From: Guillardia theta CCMP2712
Lineage: Eukaryota; Cryptophyceae; Pyrenomonadales; Geminigeraceae
DNA: 30,961 bases
Direction: 5' to 3'
Assembly (NCBI RefSeq): GCF_000315625.1
Contig: NW_005434644.1
Location: 903-31,863 of the forward strand
Part shown: positions 20,317 to 30,942 of the stretch, piece by piece
Position numbering within the stretch: the first letter of the stretch is position 1
Layout of the letters: each line of letters opens with the position of its first letter
Translations under genes and position numbers: made by a program
Notes under the pieces: model-generated
What the model was told of the DNA's origin: nothing
Seen by the model: only the letters and a program-made list of their open reading frames with translations
Database searches by the model: none

Positions 20317-20738
20317 ATGGAAGTAGCGATCAGGAGCGAAGAGGAGGGGCAGAGGGAAGAGAATGAAGTGCGAATTACGACTTCCGGCAAGGTTCACAAC
20401 TATTTGCGGTATGCAACAACGCTGTTGAATGAGAAGAAGATCAATACGATCAAGCTATCAGCTGCTGGAAGCGCCATCAATAAGTGCATCTCTGTTGTCG
20501 AGATCCTCAAGCGCCAAGTCCCACAGCTCCATCAATGGAACTTGGTCGACTCGCGAGAGGTGGCAAGGAAGAAAGTTGAGAGGAGGTGACCGATGGTGTT
20601 CAGGTCCCCAGCAACAAGAACGGACTGTATGGAACAAGCAGCAGGCATGTCTCTTGTCTCTCCGTCGTTCTTTCCAGATCCTCAAACATTTACCCGCAAA
20701 CCGACGAGCACGGCTATCAGGCTCCCCAGAGCCAGTAG
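20317..20738 (+). CDS. Alba-domain nucleic-acid-binding protein, 2 exons, 109 aa
   Basis: Exon 1 is 20317-20585, exon 2 is 20678-20738; the intron (20586-20677) is GT-AG with a TTCTTTCCAG acceptor. The core matches eukaryotic Alba/Rpp20-like proteins: NEVRITTSGKVHNYL, ATTLLNEK, IKLSAAGSAINKCISV, VEILKRQVPQLHQW. The spliced second exon supplies RSSNIYP and HGYQAPQ, like the GYQ-containing end of eukaryotic Alba domains, which supports the intron. Alba proteins bind RNA or DNA and act in RNase P/MRP, translation control or chromatin; which applies here cannot be read from sequence. An in-frame GTG sits directly before ATG 20317. It converges with the Sfi1-like gene (91 nt between stops). Confidence 0.9.
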
Positions 20739-20829
20739 CTCCTTCTTCTCCTCCTCTCGATCCTTATCCTTCTCCTCTTGTTGTTGATCCTGAACCTCTC
20801 ACCCCTCCTACTGCTCGTCATCGAAGCGA

Positions 20830-23642
20830 CTACACAAGCGTGTCTTGTGCGAGCTCGAACACTTGGGGGGAAGGTTTCAACCCTGCCGCATGTGAGTGAG
20901 GCAGTCGCTGTCTCTTGTTCGCTTACCGTAAGTCCGCGAGACGGTTGAAGTAATTCTTTCTAGAGCCTGAAGAGCTGGTAGGAATGTGAGATTCTTCTTC
21001 TTCACCTCTCCATCGTGGCTGCTACTATCCCCCTTCCTCCTTCCTCCCCCCCTCCCCATCCTTCTCCCCGTTCGATTACCTGATGCGCTTCCAAACTGTC
21101 GCAATAGAGTTTCGAGCCTGAGACTTTGACTTCAGACATACCCCAGCTATGGCTCAACTCAACTCGCCTCTTGTTCATCATGTTGGCTCCTTGAAGTTGA
21201 CCCTCCAGCTCCTGCACCCGCTTGTAGAGCGCCATCAGCTTCGCTGCGCCTGCGGTTGGCTGTAGTGAGCGCAAGGCGGTCCTCCTGTCCAACCCGATCC
21301 AAACTCCTCCTTTCTCGGTCTACATTCCTCCTCTCCCTTCTTGATCAGTTTGTCTTGCTCACATCAGGGCTCTACCTGCTCCGCTCTCCGAAGAGACTTG
21401 CATCATCGCCTCCTCCACGATGCCCGCGGCAGTGAGCGTAGCCCTCTCCTGCTCCTCGAAAGCATCCTCCAGCTTCTTCAACCGCCCAAGGAGGAGCTGC
21501 TTCTCTCCGAGGCTCTGAGACAGCTGGCTCTGAGATAGCGTGTGAGAAGACGAGCAGGTGGGTGGACAAGACCTCGAGGACGGCGACTCGATTGCTCAGC
21601 ACAAGGTTGCTCTCCTTGCTGTCCTTGAGCTCTCTTCGCACTTCAGCAAGCATCTCATGCTTGACGTTCATCTGCCCTGCTGTCAAAGTCGTGACGTCAT
21701 CGACCAGCACCGGGTCACCTCCTCCACCAGGCTCTCATGCTTGCTCTCCTACATGCAACTCGCGTCACTTCTCTGCCTCGTCCCTCCTCCAGCCCTCACG
21801 TTCACGATCTTCTTCCACATCCTCAAAAATCGCCCGCGCCGCAATGCGACGATCTTCTTGACGCACCTTGACAGTTGTGAAAACTAGAGCGACGCCCCTT
21901 GGACTCACCTCAGCGATCGCTTCAGAGACAGCAGGTGCCTCGCATACCCCACCGACCAGCGTTCGAAAGCTTCGAAGACGACGCTCCTCAGATGCCGAAA
22001 CGCCAGCGCTCTGCAAGTTTGTGACATGCAAGGACAAAGAGTGTGACTCGGGACCTGACAGAGCCAAACTTGTATCGGCAGTGATACCACTGACCCATGA
22101 TCGCCTTCAGCTTCGTTCTCTCAGCTCTGATCTGATCTCAAAACAAGTCACTTTGATCCCCACACCCACAGCATCGACTTGTAACTTCGTCCCCTTCCGC
22201 AGCCGAAATCTGGATGACTTGTCATGGCAGTCGCACATGATAGACTTACTTGGCCAGTCGGCAGTTGCCACTCCAACGCCGAAACATCTTGTGAAACCGA
22301 CCCTTGTCTGCAGAGAAAATAAAGAGCCTGCGAGGTTCATCATGACGATTGAACAACGTCCAAGATTCTCAGACTTGATGTGCTGACGTCGCTTGATAAA
22401 AAGCTTCCACTCGTGAAAGTATGCTTCACTGAATTGCTTGAATATTCCGCTGAAAATGTACTAGAGCAGCGTCAGAGGACTTCAAGGAAGTTGGTGCTGA
22501 TAGACCCGAAATTTCGACAGCAAATTTCTGCGGGAGAACATTAGAATTTCATCTGAGGTTTGCTCTCTTGCCTGTTGTGTGTTGGAACCATCCTCCATTG
22601 CACCAGGACTTTTCTCAGGAACTTGTCTGTGGGCAAGTCAGCAAGAAGCAGAGGCGGCGCTTCGAGGCACAGCTCGACCACGCTAGTCGTGTTAGTCTCA
22701 CTCGGGCGATGCGAGAGGGCCTTGGCATGCTTCCTCGCCTTCAGTCTCGCCTGGCTGGTAGAGACACGCCAGCGCTTGAAGGCGACGAGCTTGACGAGGA
22801 CGACATGCTTCAAGTAGATCCTCTCATAGCAGCGAGCGAGGACGCGCCTCCGACGAGCCAACCTCGTCCATGCATGCAAGCAGGTCTGCAGAATGAGCTT
22901 CGTGCGAACACGGAAATCTACTTCCATCAAGGACGTGAGCTTGTTCCGTAATTTGCTCTTCATCTCGATCACGTATCGACCATGCTGTAGCACGTGTTGC
23001 CCCCTGTCGAGCTGCTCGCCGAAGAGAATGCTCTCAGGCGAGATGTCATGCAGGTTTTGTCCGGTCAGACGAGCGACAACGATAAGAGCCTGATTCATGT
23101 AGCTCTCCGATTTGAGACGAAGCTCCGTCTCCGCCCTGACCTGGTCCACCAGCTTGTCCCTGCCACCATGTCAAGAACATGCGCGCCCGTCCAAGTCGAC
23201 CTTCTCTCTGTGATCTGACGGATCTGCATGGAGCTCTGGAGCTGAGCGAACAGACGTCAGGACGTACTCTACGGGTCGGGTCTTGACTTGCCTGAAGTCG
23301 CTCGTACTGGTCGCAGAGCTCGTTCAGCTGACCTCGCGCCGCGTTCAGTGCCTCCTCGTAGTTGCTGCGCACCTTGTTCAACTCTTCCTCAAAGTTCTCT
23401 TTCAGCATCTGATAACTTGACGTGTCCACTGCCGCGCTCCTCGCGGGCATGCCACTTCCCTGCATGGTCTCCTGCGCACTGACATCTGGACCTCGCACGT
23501 CCAAGAAAGCAAGAGCTGTGTCCACATTGCGCTTGGCGTCATCAGCGACGCGATGATACTGCTGGAGGATCTCTGCTGTCCTCTGCTGCCTCTGCCTCGA
23601 CTCCTCGGAGAGGCCTTGCGCCTCTGTGACTGCAGCGTGCAT
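20830..23642 (-). CDS. Sfi1-like W-repeat / coiled-coil protein, 15 exons, about 644 aa (N-terminus uncertain)
   Basis: Exons: 23642-23292, 23241-23201, 23159-22589, 22460-22358, 22307-22250, 22209-22186, 22126-22055, 22010-21909, 21866-21800, 21748-21719, 21671-21573, 21529-21376, 21249-21080, 20966-20927, 20882-20830. Phases close to a TAG stop. N-terminal third: coiled coil (LKENFEEELNKVRSNYEEAL). Middle (about 225-460): repeated aromatic/leucine-x-x-W motifs in basic helices: LHAW, FKRW, LVQW, FHEW, FRRW, MGQW, FERW, LRMW, several about 30 residues apart. This resembles Sfi1 repeats, which bind centrin at centrosomes and basal bodies. C-terminal third: coiled coil (LKKLEDAFEEQER, LYKRVQELEGQL). 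The first intron is GC-AG (CAG/GCAAGT). The frame stays open upstream of ATG 23642 to 23833 without another ATG, so a 5' exon may exist. Least certain joins are 22588-22461 and 21375-21250. Confidence 0.8.
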
Positions 23643-23898
23643 GCCCCGCGCTATCCCTGGACCTCTGTCCTCTGTGAATCTCTTCAACCCTTCCCAACTC
23701 TTCACTTCCTGCTGCTGCTGCTGTACATCCTCCTCCTCCTGCCCGTGCTCGCGTCCTTGCACGTACCCCCTAGCTAGAGCCAGAGAGAGTCGAGCCCGGG
23801 TCTCCTCGCTTTTGACGCCGGAGGTTTGACAAGTTCACTGCAACGGCTAAAAACCGGCGGAAGAGAAAGGAAGGAGGTAAACCAGGACAAGTATAAGT

Positions 23899-24290
23899 GC
23901 GAAGGAGAGAAGAGAGGGATGAAGAAGAAGGAGAGAAGAGAGGGATGAGGAAGAAGGAGAGAAGAGAGGGATGAAGAAGAAGGAGAGAAGAGAGGGATGA
24001 AGAAGAAGGAGAGAAGAGAGGGATGAAGAAGAAGGAGAGAAGAGAGGGATGAAGAAGAAGGAGAGAAGAGAGGGATGAAGAAGAAGGAGAGAAGAGAGGG
24101 ATGAGGAAGAAGGAGAGAAGAGAGGGATGAAGGAGGAGGAGAGAAGAGAGGGATGAAGAAGAAGGACAGAAGAGAGGGATGAAGAAGAAGGACAGAAGAG
24201 AGGGATGAAGAAGAAGGAGAGAAGAGAGGGATGAAGAAGGAGAGAAGAGAGGGATGTAGAAGAAGGAGAGAAGAGAGGGATGAAGGAGAT
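23899..24290. repeat. 26-bp polypurine minisatellite, about 15 copies
   Basis: The unit GAGAGAAGAGAGGGATGAAGAAGAAG repeats with period 26 (for example at 23905 and 23931), with small variants and one shortened unit near 24231. The plus strand is almost pure purine, interrupted by the T of GGGAT. It lies just upstream of the Sfi1-like gene, whose transcript sense would be pyrimidine-rich. Frames open across it on the minus strand are a by-product of composition. Confidence 0.97.
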
Positions 24291-24847
24291 CAACTTGAGT
24301 GTAAGAAGATGAGAATCACGCTAGGAGAGACAAGGTCAGTAGAAAGTGAGGCAGCTCAAAGCTTTAGATCGAGACAGAATTATATGTAGCAATCTGTATT
24401 CTTTGTGTAAGATAGTGAGGTACAGTTTGAAGAATTTTACTTGCAGCATCGTTTGTTGCCTAATGCACAAGATGTAGTCAGTTTGGAGTTGTTACTTGTC
24501 ATTCCAATGCTAGAGGAAGATCCTGACTTTGATGGTTTCCTGTAATACGTGACATCCTTATTCAAATATCTACCTGTCATAGAATACTGAAATTTGCTCC
24601 GGTTTGTCCTTCTTTTTCAGTCAATGAAATTTCCACTTGTGATGATATACTACAATTTCTCTGTTATAGAACACCTATATTTCTGATGATGAAACATACG
24701 TAAAATGTGATGTCTTTATACAGAATTCTGCAGATCACGACATATTTACATTTCTATTGGTGATACAAGACTTAGATTTCTATTAGCAATAACGGACTTC
24801 AAATTTCATTTCAGCCAAGTTGACCAAGTAGTCCCCGCAGTCTACCA
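24291..24847. other. AT-rich intergenic stretch
   Basis: Between the 26-bp minisatellite and the 3' end of the coiled-coil gene I see no gene, RNA or repeat. Several short T/A-rich phrases (for example CTTGTGATGATATACTACA, ATTTCTATT) recur loosely, as in old AT-rich spacer. Confidence 0.6.
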
Positions 24848-26011
24848 TTACCTTCCGATTTTCTTGCGGAACTTGATGGCAGCCAAGGAGGATGCGGTTG
24901 CTACAGTGAACGAAGTCTTCTTGCGCTGAGAGGACGCTGGGAGCGTCCTGCGCGACTGAGTCCTCGCCATCCTAGACCCTTTTGATCTCGATCGAAACAC
25001 TTCCAGCAGCTCCCTCACAAGCCCCGACCGCAGCCCCCGAAAGAGCAGCAGCCGCATCCTCGACCTCTTCACGCGTCGCAGATCACGCAGCACATCTGCC
25101 TCCTCCTTGTTGTAGTCAGACGCGTCGATCGCTGACTTCTTCTCGTCCCACAAGAGCTCGTCCGCAGCTTGCACTGTTCGCAGAGCGAGAGAGGAGCGGG
25201 GCTGTCCCGTCCACTCCTCGATCGTCTCCATGCCGAGGGAGAGGGTCTGAAGGAGTGAGTCCCAGTCAGATCCCAGCGAGAGGATGTAGGAGAGCATCTC
25301 GTTGGAAAAGGCAGCCGGTTGAGCGAGCATCATCAAGCCGCGACGAAACGTGAGTGTGAGCTGCTGGTCGACGTGCTGGGGAATGCTTCCCCACCGCACT
25401 TGTCGGGAGGTCTTGACTTTATCAAGGAGAGCGTGGGTCAGGCGATCGATCTCGTGCTTCCACGTTATCTGGTCGGCGTTGAACTTCTTTTTTATTCTGA
25501 TGGCCTTGAGCTACAAGGCTCGGGTTAGCACAACCTCTCGTTTGCCAAACACCACAGCCCTCACCTCTGACTCCATCTGCGCGATCTGCTCGTTCAACTT
25601 TACAAGCTCGTTCGATCGCGCCAGCATTCCTCGAACTTGGATGAACTGCCTTGTCGGGAACACAACCCTCACAATGCTGTCCGGATCCTCGAACTCATCT
25701 CCCCACTCGTCTACCTCTTGTTTGGTTTTCTCTGTGTCCTGTGCAGTCTTGGCAGGAGGCTCCACGTGTGTCTCGCTCGGCTGACTCTCTGCATGTTCAT
25801 GACTGTGAGATTGTGAGAAGAATTTCAGAGGAGACGCCACGGACGGGTCTGGAGTCAAGGGAGATTCCAAGTCCGACAGGTCCTGCGGGAAGGCAGCGCT
25901 ATCTCCGAGACATCGCATCTTCTCCTTAATCTCCTCCTTGACCTTCTCATAGTTTGGAACAATGTTGCTGATGATGGACAGATGACTCAGCGTACTCTTC
26001 AGCGCCGCCAT
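24848..26011 (-). CDS. Coiled-coil protein of unknown family, 2 exons, 369 aa
   Basis: Exon 1 is 26011-25565, exon 2 is 25510-24848; the 54-nt intron runs GTGAGG...CTTGTAG in phase 0. ATG 26011 has a good context (AAAATGGCG); in-frame ATGs at 26035 and 26038 would add eight or nine residues. The N-terminal 100 residues are soluble, with an S/P/E-rich stretch and an acidic patch (DEWGDEFEDPDS). Residues about 130-190 form a helix with heptad-like spacing (SNELVKLNEQIAQMESELKAI). The remainder is helical and becomes strongly basic at the end (AAIKFRKKIGR). No catalytic or membrane motif is seen. It is transcribed in the same direction as the Sfi1-like gene; both look structural, but a functional link is inference. 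Confidence 0.82.
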
Positions 26012-27186
26012 TTTCTGTGATAATATCACAATCATCATCGGCCCGAAGTTGACAAAAAATAGAACAGCTCACCTCCGCGTTGACGTTCATACTTTGATAT
26101 TTGATAACACGTATGGACAGGCAAACTTTATTCTCGTTTGCTGTTTACCCGCCAACTACTGCCAGGGGGGTCTTTGCGCGTTATCAGGCCCCATGTTAGC
26201 CCTCTCTCCTCTCTCAACTTTCAGTTTGATATCTGAATGTTTCAGGCGCTTGTCTTACGGTCCTCTCTCCTCTCTCAACTTTCAGTTTGATATCTGAATG
26301 TTTCAGGCGCTTGTCTGTGTCGTCTTGGTCTTTGTCTTTGTTTTCGTCTTCCTCCTCCCTTGTACGCGCGCGCAGGCTCGGATGCACCTGATCCACCCTG
26401 GCGGTCGGACCATGAACAACGGCCGGGCTAGCGGAAGTTCGACCCGGAGTCGGCCCGCCTGGCAGGTCTCCGGTTTAGTGATACCGGACTTCCGACCTAA
26501 AGTATTCCCGCCAACATTTTTTAGTGACCCCTACCTGCATCGACCACCAACCTTGCATACCCCACCTCCTGTTTGACCTCTATCTGTGGTAGCCTCTGGG
26601 GGTACCTTATACCCACCCCACCCCCGTCAGTCCTCTTCTGTTGGTGCGGCCCCTCTTGTTGTGGGTCGTGACTCAGTTGAAAGCGCGCCGGCGGGAAAAA
26701 CACGGGGAGGGTGACTAGGGGTGGGGTGGTGGGTTGATGGACGGGTACGTCCCTGACAGATCGGTACCGGTAGTGTTGTAGAAGGGGGTAGGTCATGGTC
26801 GAATAGGGTGGGGGAGGGAAAAAAGGGGTGGGGGCAAAGTCGGAAGTGCTACAAAAAGCAAGAGAGCGCGAGAAAGCGCGAGGAGAACGCGGGAGTAAGA
26901 CGATCAAGAAAGAGACGCTGATAGCAAATCAATACCAGCGACACTTGTTTCTCCATCAGAGTAGAGAGCATGAGAACCAAGACCTGTCCTTGTGTGAAAT
27001 CGATAGCGAAACTTGCAGATAATCGATTTGAGAGCACGTTGATAATGAAAGAGAAGCAAAAACCTTGTAAGTAGAAGACAAGATAGCCACAAAGAGAGCT
27101 TCAAACTATCAACTCATGCATACTAAGATCAGAAATTGCCAAGCATACCTTTGAATCGACCGATGAATTGACATTCTTCCTTGCAG
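26012..27186. other. Divergent intergenic region with 61-bp duplication and GTACC-rich patch
   Basis: About 1.2 kb between divergent starts. It contains the duplication at 26201-26316, a CG-rich part (about 26365-26510), and a C/G-skewed patch with GGTACC/GGGTAC motifs at 26600-26780. I see no gene. A TTCTTCCTTGCAG motif directly before ATG 27187 looks like a splice acceptor and could mark a 5' UTR intron of the next gene. Confidence 0.6.
26201..26316. repeat. 61-bp direct repeat, 2 copies
   Basis: A 55-nt block beginning CCTCTCTCCTCTCTCAACTT at 26201 recurs identically at 26262, separated by TACGGT-type spacer. Identity of the copies suggests recent duplication. Confidence 0.95.
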
Positions 27187-27639
27187 ATGTCGGTTGTAAA
27201 CTACGAAGATCCCGATCTTTCCTTCCTTGCATTCGAAGACTCCCATGTTTTTGGCCTGCCAATCCTTGAGTCTCTTGAGAGAGATGACAGCCAGACAGAG
27301 TTGGAATGCTCGCCGCAAGATTTCGATTGGGGATGCACAGCAAGGGCATCGGACAAAGACCCCCGGGAGAACAACCGGGTATCATCCGAGCAAGGCTACA
27401 AATACATCGAGACATATGCTTCAATCTTCTCCGCTGTTTCCTCATGCAAGGATGATTGCGAATCGATTTCGCTGGGAATGCCAACCTTTTCCTTGCCGCC
27501 ACCGCCATCGCCGTCTCCAGCGAAGAAGCGAGGTAGGATGGTGAAGCTTTCTAGCGGCATCACACGGATCTGTGGAAACAAAATCTTGGAGCACATCTCG
27601 CCGGATGAAGCGAAGAAGAGGAAGCTAAACTGCTTCTAG
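27187..27639 (+). CDS. Hypothetical protein, 150 aa, basic C-terminus
   Basis: A single frame from ATG 27187 to TAG 27639. The N-terminal half is acidic (EDPDLSF, SLERDDSQTELE); the C-terminal half holds a proline run (LPPPPSPSPAKKRGR) followed by a basic segment ending EAKKRKLNCF. The basic patches resemble nuclear-localisation signals. No domain is recognised. The coding look of the frame (charged blocks, no stops, ATG start) and its place between an acceptor-like CAG and a clear 3' spacer support it, but it could be the last exon of a longer gene. Confidence 0.6.
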   Translation: MSVVNYEDPDLSFLAFEDSHVFGLPILESLERDDSQTELECSPQDFDWGCTARASDKDPRENNRVSSEQGYKYIETYASIFSAVSSCKDDCESISLGMPTFSLPPPPSPSPAKKRGRMVKLSSGITRICGNKILEHISPDEAKKRKLNCF

Positions 27640-28050
27640 AGATCTACAAAGCGAGCTGAATGTGCTGCTTTAAGACAATTTTCAGTAAACATTTCTTGAT
27701 CGCTGTTGTAATTTGTATTGACACTGTGGCCAGTGATCCACATGAATTCATGACCATCTCCTGATAATCGCCAATATTTTCATCTTCTTTCTCTCCATCA
27801 GTCATCATCATCACCACCACCACCACCATCACCACTGGCATCGTCGTCGTCTGATCCTTCGCCTGGCCCGGTTTCAACACTGTCGGCGTCACGAGTCCTT
27901 GCAGTGCACTGCCGCAAGTTTCACAGCGGCCGAAAATATTGACTGAAACATTTGGAGGACAGCGATAATCTTATACTTTAAAGGCCATTTGCATCACCAT
28001 ATGGGTACAAAGGCAGCAAAACCGGTTTGACCAGGCCCAACGGGTATCAA
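27640..28050. other. Intergenic region with CAC/CAT microsatellite
   Basis: About 410 nt between two plus-strand genes. An imperfect CAT/CAC trinucleotide run lies at about 27802-27850. The remainder presumably holds the 3' UTR of the upstream gene and the promoter of the channel gene; no specific element is visible. Confidence 0.6.
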
Positions 28051-30259
28051 ATGGTCAAGGTTGCAATCAGGAAGCCCGAGGAGGAGGAGAAGGAGGAGGC
28101 CGAGAAAGCGAGGGGAAGGAGGAGGAAGATGATGTGGATGTTGGTTTACTGTCTCTTCCTCTCTTTGATCACTTCAAGCTCTCTCCTCCTCTACCCCATC
28201 GAGGAATATCGGGACCAACTGGCTCTCACTCGCCTCACCGTCGACCAGGAGCCGACGCCTCTCCTTCCCTTCCATCACGACCTGCTCAACATCTCCTCGG
28301 TGGACGATATGTGGCGTTGGTTCATCAGCGTTCTCCCTCATCTCATCAACATTCCCTCCTTGAACTCCACCGTCGCTCTTGCCAAGCCCTCCAGGCTCAT
28401 GCTCCAGAGCCCGCGGCTGCGACAAGTGAGGGTAGCCAAGCAAGCATGCGACGTTCCTAGTAGGATGTCTGAGCATGCGACTGCTCCCGACGTTGCCGTG
28501 AATGTCCAAGCGAAAGAGGACGAATGCATAGGTGACGTCGCAGGCGGAGCTGTCGACAGGTCCCCGTGGAGGGGAGTTAGCTGGAATGGCTCCCACGTGC
28601 AAGAACAAGTCCTGCTGTACAGATCAGCATCCGAGCTCCTCACGCACTCCTTCACTTCCATGCAGTCATCGTCCTCCACCTCGTATGAGGGCGGAGGGTT
28701 CGTGATCGACTTGCCTAGGGAGCAAACGGAGAAGGTCGTCACGTCTGTGTTGACTGGGCTGCGAGAGATCGGATGGGTGGACGATAAGTCCAAGGCGATC
28801 TTTCTGAGCTGGACTGTCTACGATATGCTGGAAAATGTCGCCTCCTCCAACCTCATCCTCTTCGAGCTGAGGGAGAGCGGGAGCGTCCGGGTCGTCACGT
28901 CCTACCGAAGCACCAAGGTCATAGGGCTGTCATCCTTCATCACAAGAGAAGTGGCTGTGCTGACGATGAGAGACCGTGCGGCTGTCGTTGTTGACCTCCT
29001 TCTCCTCCTGGTCACGCTTGTGTCCCTCCTTTCCCTATCTGTGTGGATGTTGAGATCTGCGGGAAGAGAGACTGTTTCCAAGCACGGCATCGACGTCGTC
29101 ATCGTTTTTCTTCTCATCACGATGTTGGGATTCAAGATTGCAAAGTGGATCTCATGTGAGAGATTGCTGAGTGGCAAACAGGACTGGATGGACTTTGAAT
29201 ATCTTGGTTGGGTTGACAAACAGATCAGAAACTTCTTAAGCTTGGTTGTAATCTTTTCGTGGTTGAGAGGGCTGGAGTACCTCAAAGAATTCAGCAGTCA
29301 CATCGATTACATCTCCAATGCCTTTATCTTGTGCAAGTCAAACATGATCTCCATGAGTATCTTGCTCCTGATCCTGCTCTTTGGGTTTGCCACGGCATTT
29401 CACGTGTCTTTCGGGACCATCGCCCCCGAGTACAAGCACATCTTCGATTCCTTTACCACCGCCTTCAAGAGCTTGCTTACCGGCGTCAGCTTCGACGATG
29501 TGGTCAGAAACAACCCAGTCTTAGGCAGCATCCTGGCTCTCTTGTACACAATCACGTGCGTTGTCATAATCTTGACGGTGTTCACCACCATCATTGCGGA
29601 TGCGTACGATCAGACATCGAGGAGGGACACCCGCAACTTGACTCCGATGCAACGGCAGCTCCTGTCCTTGTTCATAACCTTACATGCGCGAGTCAGACAA
29701 CGTCCCGGCAGATCGGATGGCGAACCTCAAAGGCTCGTAGTGCTGAGTATCGACGACGAAAATTTGCATTTCGATGCTCCTCCGATGGGCACGAAGGAGC
29801 TTGAGGAGAGCTCGGGCAAGCAGCTGCAGGAGCATTTTCACCTGCTCGATGAGCAAGAAGCTCAAAACTTACGCTCTCGGCTAATTGCAAGAAGGGAGTT
29901 CAAAGAGAAATTGCAGCTTCTTGCAATCCAGGTGATGTTTCCTCCTGCTCCCGCTGCTCCGTCCGCTTTTCCAATTTCCCCCTGTCCCTGTACCTGCTCC
30001 TCACTGTGCACATGGGGTATGCTTCGCAGGAGCTGGAAGACTGGACGTCGGCAGAGCTAGCGCAAGGTCCCCTTCCTGTTCACTTGCAGTCCGCGTCGGA
30101 GAAGATGGCGAGTATGACGAGGGATGCGAGCAAGGTGGAGAAGGTGAGGGTTTGAGGATTTGGTGCTGTTGAGAACAGCTGACGGTGCTCGAGCAGGCGA
30201 CAAAGGAGCTGATGATGTACCTGAAGCGCATCGAGAGAGTTCTCGTTCCTACTCCGTGA
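28051..30259 (+). CDS. Polycystin-2-like (TRPP) cation channel, 3 exons, 691 aa
   Basis: Exons: 28051-29931, 30030-30143, 30179-30259; introns of 98 and 35 nt, GT-AG, frame closed. Seen: a basic cytoplasmic start (ARGRRRK), TM1 (about 27-48), a large extracellular region (about 50-300) like the polycystin/TOP domain, then TM2 (about 309-335), TM3 (346-368), TM4 (391-412), TM5 (432-456), a pore helix and filter region (FTTAFKSLLTGVSFDD, about 467-482) and TM6 (about 491-517) ending FTTIIADAYDQ, which matches the TM6 end of polycystin-2 (LAIINDTY). The C-terminal tail is charged and helical, with a coiled coil completed by exons 2-3. Polycystin-2 channels conduct cations in cilia, ER or plasma membrane. 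The family's usual LGD filter appears as TGV here. I see no EF-hand. If intron 1 is retained the protein ends at 30060. Confidence 0.92.
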
Positions 30260-30454
30260 ATGGTGGGACGAGGGAAAGATGTTTCGATGTGATGGTCAGA
30301 TCTTGCCTCACAACCGCCAACGACATTACAAGACACTCGTTGATGTATTTTACAAATTGTATGTATTATTGATCTAATCCAAAGCTCTGTCTCTATCTTC
30401 TCTTCCCCTCTCCACAATTCGACACCTCTATCGTATCTAACCTTCGCTTTCATC

Positions 30455-30807
30455 CCTTACTATTCCTATTCCTTGTCTTCGTTCACTTCCTTTCCTACCA
30501 AATACAGGTACTCATCCCCCATCGTCATTCTCCTTTCTTCTCTGTCTCTTCATCGTCCTCCTCCTCCTCCTCCTCCTCCTCCTCCTCATCATCATCATCA
30601 TCATCATCATCGTCATCCTCGTCATCATCACCGTCTCAACGAAAGTTGAGAGAGTTGTGCTCTCTCTGGCGAGTCTGATGGAAATTTCTACTGCTGACAA
30701 AATCTTTCTGCCTTACTATCTCTATTCCTTGTCTTCGTTCGCTTCCTTTCCTACCAATACAGGTACTCATCCCCCATCGTCATTCTCCTTTCTTCTCTGT
30801 CTCTTCA
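30455..30807. repeat. About 255-bp tandem duplication, two copies
   Basis: A block beginning CCTTACTAT at 30455-30551 recurs at 30711-30807 with a few changes, including one base deleted from an A-run. Each copy is followed by its own trinucleotide microsatellite, so the period is about 255 bp. Confidence 0.9.
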
Positions 30808-30909
30808 TCATCATCATCGTCCTTCTCCTCCTCATCGTCGTCGTCGTCGTCGTCGTCATCATCATCATCGTCATCATCGTCATCATCGTCATCATCGTCA
30901 TCGTCATCA

Positions 30910-30942
<33 letters not shown>

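Noticed and set aside
23847-24293. 148-codon minus-strand frame rich in S, L, F and P
   Set aside because: It is just the translation of the 26-bp minisatellite, open in several frames because the unit has no stop.
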